DNA of 64,000 nucleotides, from the NCBI GenBank assembly GCA_022494885.1, contig JAGVSM010001232.1, positions 1-64,000 on the forward strand. The letters are read 5' to 3'. The notes beneath the pieces were generated by a model that had not been told where the DNA came from, did no database searches, and saw only the letters and a program-made list of their open reading frames with translations. This stretch comes from Micrasema longulum. Taxonomy: Eukaryota > Arthropoda > Insecta > Trichoptera > Brachycentridae. Shown here one piece after another: positions 56,176-64,000 of the stretch. How positions within the stretch are numbered: the stretch's first letter is position 1; every line of letters begins with the position of its first letter. The translations under genes and the position numbers were made by a program.

Positions 56176-58799
56176 GTACACAGGCTTGATAAACTTGTAC
56201 TTTGTTAAACATGGTACGTTTATCATTTTTACAAACTCTGTCTTGGAGTTTTCAAAAAAAGTTTTGAATAATATTTTGCTCGAAAAAAATCAAAAAAGAA
56301 AAAGCTCTTATGAAGATTCGGGCTGCTTCCAACCATAACAAAATATGTTTTATATAGACAATGGATAATATTAAGTTTAACATCCTTAAAGCATTTAAGC
56401 CAGTATACTGAAAAAAATATTTACTAAGCCACTACTACTACTACTACCATTTTTTTATTTAATTGCTTTTATATTTCCAATTCCTAGTTTTTTGTCTTTT
56501 TTACCTCTTTTCAAAAAAGTTTTATATTTTCATCAAATTTACACTCTTAGCCGATTGGCGAAAATAAAGGGGCGCGGGGACTTACTCTTATCATACAGGA
56601 TTTTAGAATATAAATAAAAAAATATTATGACACATATGAACGAGTCTAAATAAATTTATTAATATTTTCTCCTAAAATATTTTCTTTCAAAAATGAGCGA
56701 AATAAATGTGAGGCTTTGTCCTCGAACGGTAACGGTAAAGTGATTCATCTAGTAAATTAGATAATTGTGACAAAATACTTGTAGAAGAACCTAAACTCCT
56801 TCAATTCAATTACTTTTAATAAGAATAGTACCGACACTCTTGTGATTTTTCAAATTAATTTATTGGTTCATAAAAAAAATCATGATACTCGTAATTGCCC
56901 ATTATAACTTCGTTTTTGGCATACCTCTGCGAAGTTTTGAGGAGGAAAGAATTTTGAAAAAAATATCATCATAAAAATCTATACGGCAGGATGAAATCAC
57001 ACACGGTGGATTGATATTTATTGTATTATATATTGTAACAGTCAGTGTAAGTTGAAATAAATTATTTGGTCCCAGGTGGGCGACTTAGAGGTAGGTTATC
57101 AAAAATCAAAAAGCAAATTTTTAAGATTAAGAAAAATAATGCAGATAACCAAATAAAGTACCTACAAACAACTTACCATTCACCAGTTTCGCTCAATCGG
57201 CAAGAACATAAGAATTCTCCAAAAGAATAAGATTATGTTGTATAAATTTAATTTTATGAACGGAATCAAAAACGTTATATATAAAATACCTTACTGTAAA
57301 ATGGAACAAATATGACTTAAAGATCTGGATTTTATGAAATAAACAATTCGTTAGTGAAATACAAAATTTTAATAAAAGAAGCAATTCTCTACAAATGTAC
57401 CAAGATTAGTTAGTATAAAAAATCAGAATTCTGCCTAGCTAATATGAGTAAGTGGTTGATAATAAATTTATCTAAGAAATAAATATTCGTAACAATAATA
57501 ATGACAAGTGAAATAGATTCTTGATTGTTTTCTTCTCGAGATGATATGAAATAATGTTGATTTTACAAAATAAAATCCGCAGGGGGGACTCGATATGCGA
57601 TGTCTTCGGTTGATGTATTTTTACTCGTGGTTGGTTCAGTTGATGATTTCCCAGAAGATTATTTGTCGACATTTTAATTCAGTAAATGATCGTCTGTTTC
57701 CTTGCATTTGTAAATTTGTGTCTCATGATCTTAAAGAAAACTTTAAAATCCCACACCGACTTTTCCAGGTATTTACGAATAAATTTCGTGATAATTAGTG
57801 ATCCATTTGAATCATAGAGTAAATATACTACATTGTAAAATCTTTATCATCAGACACAGTAGATAAAAGGTGGAGTAAATAAAGTAGAATAAGGTGAAAA
57901 AATGGAAAAAGATAGAAAAAGGTAAAAAAATAAAGGTAGAGAAAAATGGAACCTCTATAAAATACAATCTCATTAGAATATGATATCTCTATCTACGAGA
58001 ATTTCGGTAATAAATTTAAAACAAATAGGCTTACGTTACGCTAAACGTTCCCTTTCTTGAAGGGCTACATTTTTGAAATGTGCGGTCACCTCTCTTTGAG
58101 TCCTTGCGCGACAGTTGGACTGTTTGTCTCGAGTTTTCAAATAAAAAGGAATCTACTTCTAATGCACGGATTTCGTATGGATGAGTTACTACCGCGGCAG
58201 ATGGCGTCAGATGGCGCTAAATCAGGCAACTTAGAATTATAATTCAGTACTAAAATGCTTTCAAAACGGGGTACTTGGACTTGTTTTTGACAACGTTACA
58301 ATATAAATGTTCATATATTTTATTATTAACTGTAAGGTAAACGCAATAACCAGTATATTGCGAGGTCAATGAAACAATTCAATTATTATTTTAGAGGCCC
58401 TTTTGTTTCACACGAATAATGCAAAAAGTCGTTTTGATTTCTTCCAATACAAACATTATTTGCTTATACAAGGCAAATTACTATCCCAGTGAATTATATA
58501 TTTTATTTTTATTATCTTTAACTTATGAAGTGCCATTTTAAAAATACAATATTATTTTGTTTCATATTACGGCGGAATTACACTGCACCGTGTGCATAAC
58601 ATACGCGTGTGGCGCACATGCTAAGTATTGACCACTCCACCATATACCCATGTAAATACTCCATACGTCGAGTGACGAATTCAGTGTATACTTTATGCGG
58701 TACATTTCTGAGGCAAAATAATTCATTATGCAGTTAAACATTTTTATAAATTGTCAAAATAATACATCTCAAAAATACCATATTGCTAAATTGACACCG
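56176..58799. other. Long stretch without a recognised gene
   Basis: AT-rich with small frames only. The + frames 57595-57798 and 58057-58242 have no recognisable motif. A CTA microsatellite lies at 56431-56448. A moderately GC patch at 58570-58700 has no frame. Confidence 0.3.
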
Positions 58800-59510
58800 A
58801 AGTTTTAGCAAATCATGCGTACAATTAGCCAAATGGCAGTGAAAATGGAAAGTTTGGAGGGTGAGATAAAAACCTACGAACGAATTACAAATAATCAACG
58901 TTTATGCCCTCAACCACATTCAAACTTAAATGACTTACTTAAAGCAAATCGGGTTGTGGTCCTGTGGCTAGCGTTGCGGACTCATGGATCAGAGGTCCGA
59001 GGTTCGAATCCTACTCTACCCCAACTTTATTTTCATTTTCTAATAGTGATTTATTTACAACTCGTTGAAAATGGCCCAAAAATCGATAAGAAATAATAAG
59101 AACGCAAATATTTCCTTTTTTCTATACAAAAATTAAATCTTAAATGACTTACTTAAAGCATTATTAGAGATCGAAGAAAGAAAAAACGTTATACAGCGTA
59201 AGGTTATGGAGAACAGTACAGCAGTACAATCTACCCGGCTTTCTGAAGACAAAACTTCTGTCAAAATCATTCCTTCTGAACTTGAAATTTCCATGCAAAA
59301 TGATTTCATAAAGTGTGCAGACTTGGTAAACCTAGAGAGAGGTAGCCAGACCGATAAAAATTGAGCTTTAAAGTTTTAACCTATCGAGGTCAATAATTAA
59401 TAAGGGTCGGCTAATAAAAAATAACTCAAGAGCGTACGCTGATTTAACTTTATCGCGGCAGAAATAAATGTAAGATCTTCGTGAGGAATTGGATCTACGT
59501 AAAGCGAACG
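58800..59510 (+). pseudogene. LINE ORF1 relic split by a SINE
   Basis: The + frame from 58815 reads MRTISQMAVKMESLEGEIKT then HSNLNDLLKA up to the SINE. It resumes after the SINE with LLKALLEIEERKNVIQRKVM, SEDKTSVKIIPSELEISMQN and a stop. A Met/Leu/Glu-rich coil followed by charged helices is like LINE ORF1 N-termini; a similar opening (MAVGMASLDGELKGYK) precedes the Jockey-like ORF1 at 18110. A further basic/acidic stretch lies at about 59400-59510. No ORF2 follows directly. Confidence 0.5.
58947..59138 (+). repeat. tRNA-derived SINE, family A, copy 2, with 22-bp target duplication
   Basis: The tRNA-like head (GTGGTCCTGTGGCTAGCG; B box GGTTCGAATCC) and body match the copy at 19383-19615, ending GCAAATATTTCC and a T/A-rich tail. 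It is flanked by an exact 22-bp direct repeat (58925-58946 and 59139-59160), which proves the borders and LINE-mediated insertion into the ORF1 relic. Confidence 0.85.
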
Positions 59511-59601
59511 GGGAAGAAAATTTTACAAGTAAGTACATCAATTTCACCCTTATAAACGTACGAACTCATTTTTTTTTTGTTAGTATCATTTTATTTTTTA
59601 T

Positions 59602-59985
59602 AATTTGATAACCAACTAGTTTCGGAAAATACTATGCCTTCTTCAAGGTAAATTACAAACTAACGTGATAGTTTTAACTAAAAAAATATTGTTATATTAG
59701 TTTAGAAAAAAATATACTTTAAAACATAAAAAAATCTCCATCTTAGAACAAGCTGAGCCATGTTAGATGAAAAATATCCTTTCTAGAGGGCGCTCCGTAT
59801 TCTTTTTCTATATGTAGATTCCCTGGTATTTAATATATGTGTATTTATTCACGCAAAAAAATTATAGAATAAATAAATATTATTTTCACAATGAGAGTAG
59901 ATTGGGTGTGTAAATCATGGTATATTTTAAGAAAAACGTGAAAGATGGCATAGTATTTGCCGAAACAAATTGGTTATTAATTTTT
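59602..59985. repeat. Foldback with GAAAC-type hairpin arms
   Basis: Left arm 59602-59648 and right arm 59938-59985 are reverse complements sharing ATAACCAA, GTTTCGG and AAATACTATGCC. In each arm, read towards the outer end, GA(A/T)G-like sequence, GGC, ATAGTATTT, then CC and CGAAAC can form a small stem followed by GAAAC. About 290 AT-rich bases separate the arms, with no ORF. Confidence 0.65.
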
Positions 59986-60169
59986 TTTTAAAACGTTTAT
60001 AAAAAAATATTGGCATATGCGTATGAGGTGCAATAACTAACAGTAAAGATGACTGAAATTCTGGACATTTTTGAACGAAAAATACTCCCAAGAATCTGTG
60101 AACCACTGAGAGAGAATAATCAGTGGCGCATTCGGTATAACAAATAACAGTACAATATAATTATACCAG

Positions 60170-60470
60170 GCCCCGAGCGTCTCGACACTTATAAAGTTGC
60201 TTAGATCAAAATGGGCCGGACATGAATAGCAAATGTCTGATTTACGTGTCCCTAAAAGATTAATGAGCGGACACCCGGGTGGAAAACGATTAAGGGGAAG
60301 ACCCAGGCTGAGATGGGTGGATGAAGCGAGAAAAGATGGAGCGCAGTTTCTCCAATTGGAAGACTGCGGCTGAGGACAAACAGAGTTGAAAGTGAAAGTT
60401 GCTAGAAGCCAAGGCTCGATATGGGATGCAGCGCCATCAGAGAGAGTGAGAGATATATAGAGTCAACTAT
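60170..60470 (+). pseudogene. LINE ORF2 C-terminal relic
   Basis: The + frame reads LLRSKWAGHE, a stop, then VPKRLMSGHPGGKRLRGRPR and LRWVDEARKDGAQFLQLEDC, a stop, then VARSQGSIWDA. L-R-W-x-G-H ... R-L-x-x-G-x-P-x-G-K-R-x-R-G-R-P-x-x-R-W-x-D is a common ending of RTE-like and related LINE ORF2 proteins. Frame breaks are few, so it is less decayed than its neighbours. Confidence 0.68.
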
Positions 60471-60607
60471 TCTTAAATGGTTTAAATCTTAATTTTTATC
60501 CTAATTCGTTGCTGAAGTAAAAAAGTGATCTTCTGATCAACACTGAATTAATTCAAGCAAGTTCAACTTTAACAAATTCAACAATGACAAAAAAATAGAA
60601 AATTTTA

Positions 60608-60690
60608 AGAGTTTTTTATAAAAGACAACACGTTGATACTGTTTATACGGACTTTAGCAAAGCTTTTAATAGAGTATCTCGTCGTTGTAA
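60608..60690 (+). pseudogene. Jockey-like RT motif A fragment
   Basis: A 25-codon stretch FYKRQHVDTVYTDFSKAFNR VSR carries RT motif A (Y-T-D-F-S-K-A-F-D-R-V), with N in place of the last D. No other RT motif was found beside it, so it is a severely truncated LINE relic. Confidence 0.5.
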
Positions 60691-61619
60691 CGGGTCGAAA
60701 ACCTATTTCATATTTCGTGTATTAGTTGTTTAATATTCAAACCAATATAAAATTTGCGACTATCCCTACGCGAACCAATCTGGTACAAAAAGATTGACCC
60801 TCCAATCAGGGCACAAAATTCAACGTAACTCTAGTCTCCAAAAAACCAATTTCAATTATAATGCTGTGGATGTTTATAAATGAAAACAAAGAAAAGCTAA
60901 GGAAAATATGAAATTTCACTTTAAAAAACAAATAAAAAGCCACAAGCCGCCCGCGTCGGACGATCTCAGTATAGGATTTGAGGGAACGTAAGATCCATAA
61001 GTCACGCGTGACGTCATCAACCTTTTGGCCAGTTAATTAAAATTGTTAGTTAAAGTTGTTGTTGTCAGTTAAATTATATCCTTTTTGTATTTGTATTGTC
61101 AAGTGTTTCAACTGTCGTGGATAGTAATAATATCTATATTACTTACCTTGCAATGTAGTTTAATAAGCTTTCAATTTTTTTTCTTCGTAATTTAATAAAC
61201 CACTGGGTTATTTTATTTTTTGCATATTAGTTACATCGGGTTGGGCGAATGAAATATTTTCAACCTTATTATAAATTCTAAGAGCCATAGGAACTTACTT
61301 ATAAATCGGGTATGAAGTTAAGCTTGAGAATAGTAGTAAAATATTGATGGTATAGCAAAAAGTATTACTTATAAACCTCGCATGGAGTTAAACTCAGTAT
61401 AAATCTGGGAAAGCTACCATAGAAACTTTTATCTGCACATTATGCGGTATAGCAATGGAATAAGCACGCAATCTGTTTGAAGCTGAATTAAAATGAACAG
61501 TTTCATCAGTTTTTTTTCAATTTTAAACAATTTCAAAGTCTTGCGACCTTCTCAATGCGATTCGAGTGATTTTTAATTATTTGTCTCAATACTATTTAAA
61601 ATGTTATATGTTTGTATGT
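60691..61619. other. Stretch without a recognised gene
   Basis: No frame with motifs. A slightly GC-richer patch lies at 60950-61015. Nothing else seen. Confidence 0.3.
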
Positions 61620-64000
61620 GTTTTAATTAATTGTGACAAAAAAACACAAACAAAAAAACAAACAAACAAACAAACCACCACGCCGTTTCCCCGTAGGGGT
61701 GGGCAGAGATAATAGAACGCCATAACACTCTATCTTGGCCTACACACCTTGCTTCCTCTACATTCATACATCTTCTCATGCACGCACGCCGATTATTCCT
61801 ACTTTTGACATGTCCATCTTTAAGTATTTGATGGACTTGATCGTGCCATGTCTTTTTCGGTCTTCCTCGCTTTCTGTATCCATCAACATTCGCATCGTAG
61901 ATCGTTTTAGCCGTTTTTTTGCTGTCCATTCGCTCTACATATCCAAACCAACGCAGCACCCCTTTCTTGATTCTGTCGAATGCATGTCTCAGCCTTACAC
62001 ACTTAAAACATTTGTTTCCCAAAGTAGATTTCAGTGCACCGTTCACCCTGTTCCCGACACTCACCCTCCTTTCAATATCTTTCTCGGCCTTTCCGTCCCT
62101 AGTAAACATACTTCCCAGGTACACAAATTCTTCTACCTGATTTAAAATATCTCCGTTCACGCTGATCTCACATTTAGTTTTATTTTTGTTTCTTTCAAAA
62201 ATCATCACTTTTGATTTATCAACATTCATAAGCAAATCTCTTTTCTTGCATGCATCGTAGATTTTTGTTACCAAGAATTGCAGGTCTTCTTTGCAGCTAG
62301 CATTCTTGCTTCTGCACGGCATCATCCGCATACAGAAACTAAACAAAAGACTCAGACAACCTTTACAAAAGATGTTAAAAATATTATCATTAACAGTAGA
62401 ATGTAAATTTCAAAAGTGAAAACATTTTGTTAAATGTATGTAACCCGTAAGGGTTTATCAATAAAATTTAAATAAAAAAAAAGACAGTTAACAGTTATAC
62501 CACTCATTTTTGCTCCCATTTTAAAAATTTTCAGTTATTTCATACAGTTATCGATGTATATATTGAATAACCATGGTGACATTACACGTCCTTGTTTTAC
62601 TCCTTTTGGAATATTAAACCACGATGTGAATGACCCATTCACCTTCACACATGCTGTGCTGTCCTTATACAGTGACGCAATAGCCCTTGTCAGGTTACCA
62701 TTCACTCCATATTCCAATAAAACCTTCCACAATTTATCTCTGTCAATTCTACCAAATGCCTTTTGTAGATCGACAAATGCGCAGAAAAGTTTTTGGTGTT
62801 TAGCCAGAAACTTTTCTGTCAAATTTTTCAGAGTAAATATTTGATCCATACATCCTTTTCCATTTCTAGATCCATTTTAAATATCCCAAACTCTATTTTT
62901 AGTCACTTTTCTTACTCTCTCAATCAGTATTCTGCCATAAATCTTTCCAACAGCGCTCAAAAGGCTGATAGCTCTATAGTTTCTGTAGTCCACCCTATAG
63001 CCTTATCCCTTGTATAAAGGCACAACAACAGCTCTCTTCCAATCAAAGGGAGTGTATTCTTCCTCTAAACATAGGTAAAAGAGCTTATGTAGCCATACAA
63101 AAATTATTTCTCCACCCGCCTTTATAAACTCTGTGCCAATGTTATTATAACCTTGCGCTTTCCCATTCTTCATATACTTAGCAGCATTTTTAATTTCTTC
63201 CATACTTATCTCTTTTGCATCGTCATCTGCATTTATGTTTACTTGAGAAGGTGATACGCTGGCTATATTTCCTGTGTGCGTTTTGTACACCTCTTCAAAA
63301 TATTTCTTCCATCTCGTATTAATTCCATTATCATTTGTCACAATTTTTCCATCGTTTCCTATTACTGCTGTCATACATCCGCTATCCTTACTTTCTTAGG
63401 AATTTTTAACTGCTTTCCAGAATATTTTAATATTTTCTTGGAATTTTTTTGTCATTTTTATTCCCTTACTTTCTTTCTGTATTTTTTTTCTTTCACACAC
63501 ACCTTGTTTACTCTCTTCTAACATTCAATATATACACTTTTTAATGCGGCATACTTACTGGTATTCGTTTGACTGACTGTTAACAAGTTTAACCATGCTT
63601 TCTTTTTTTTCTTGAACGAGTTTTTTTTATTTCATCATCCCACCATGCATCACCTTTTTTCTTCTTTGTTTTTCCACACCGCATACTTTCGTTGCTGATT
63701 CACACATTTTTTTTTTCAAATAATCTCACAAATCATCAATGTTCATACTTTCTCCACACTCCCCTATCAGTCTACGACTAACCGCGCTTTCAAATTTATC
63801 TCTCCTGTCATCATTTTGAAGTTTTTCAACTTTAACTCTAGAAAGCGCCTGTACCTTACTGGTTTTGGACCGCCATCCTTGGAACAATATTACTTTTGAT
63901 ACTACCAAGAAGTGATTGGTTTCCATTTCGGCTCCTCTATATACACGCGTTTCAACTATTACAGGTTTAAATCTAGAGTCGATGACTACATAATCGATAA
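61620..64000 (-). pseudogene. LINE copy 2 (RTE-like endonuclease/RT family), partial
   Basis: Same family as 1-1575, running off the right edge. From the 5' side: the end of the endonuclease (DYVVIDSRFKPVIVETRVY, METNHFLVVSKV; the usual S-D-H is TNH), a basic linker, then 63374-63003 with IKNAAKYMKNGKAQGYNNIG and DWKRAVVVPLYKG. 62849-62535 has FVDLQKAFGRIDRDKLW (the second Asp of motif A is Gly) and NIPKGVKQGRVMSPWLFNIY (motif B). 62346-61627 (239 codons) has VEEFVYLGSMFTRDGKAEKD, RWFGYVERMDSKK and KRGRPKKTWHDQVHQ. Between motif B and the last frame the YADD region is interrupted by an insert (62341-62482). Frameshifts and stops show it is dead. Confidence 0.88.
62341..62482 (+). repeat. LINE 3' tail nested in LINE copy 2
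   Basis: Comparison with copy 1 (around 420-445) shows that copy 2 has about 140 extra bases here. The insert reads on the + strand KTQTTFTKDVKNIIINSRM and a stop, then AATAAAATTTAAATAAAAAA. The coding end matches the relic at 19640-19925, so it is a 5'-truncated copy of that LINE inserted in the opposite direction. Confidence 0.72.

Noticed and set aside
63276..63521. Plus-strand 81-codon frame
   Set aside because: Antisense to the LINE copy 2 linker and RT start.

Overview
The window looks like intronic and intergenic DNA from a large, AT-rich arthropod genome, most likely an insect. The reasons are split exons with GT/AG borders, a Sidestep-family immunoglobulin exon (an arthropod neural adhesion family), tRNA-derived SINEs, several LINE clades and a Transib transposon. 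There are no operons, ribosome binding sites or CRISPR arrays. The order cannot be fixed from sequence alone.

Host gene content is small. A + strand gene of the Sidestep (Side) family has two recognisable coding exons: a signal-peptide exon (32820-32910) and a V-type Ig exon (51434-51850). Both borders are phase 1, so they join in frame across an 18.5 kb intron. Later Ig, Fn3 and membrane exons are not seen and must lie beyond 64000. A GC-rich block ending in a good donor (21260-21660) and an acceptor at 32640 are candidate 5' UTR pieces. An isolated THAP zinc-finger first exon lies at 2691-2761.

Nearly everything else is mobile DNA. Left part (1-18000): a minus-strand LINE with YADD (copy 1), foldback repeats, a complete hAT-like element (4283-6525) with an 8-bp target duplication, Jockey-like LINE relics, a hammerhead-like hairpin and a 1.2 kb dispersed repeat with tandem expansions. 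Middle (18000-32000): a LINE 5' end, three tRNA-derived SINE heads, three LINE 3' relics, and a complete 4300-bp Transib element (24043-28342) with matching termini, a 5-bp target duplication and a decayed RAG1-like transposase. Side gene intron (33000-51400): LINE relics, truncated hAT-like copy B, a 2.26 kb TIR element that splits a LINE, a second copy of the 1.2 kb repeat, a LINE ORF1 relic and a CR1/Jockey-type LINE with endonuclease and RT. Right part (52000-64000): a CR1/L2-type LINE, hAT-like copy C, a SINE with a 22-bp target duplication inside a LINE ORF1, an inverted repeat with GAAAC-type hairpins and a second copy of the first LINE, itself carrying a nested LINE tail.

No intact autonomous element was found. 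The transposase and RT frames carry stops, frameshifts or lost catalytic residues. The most informative item is the bounded Transib copy; next are the matched Side exons, the hAT-like family and the unclassified TIR element at 40231-42492.
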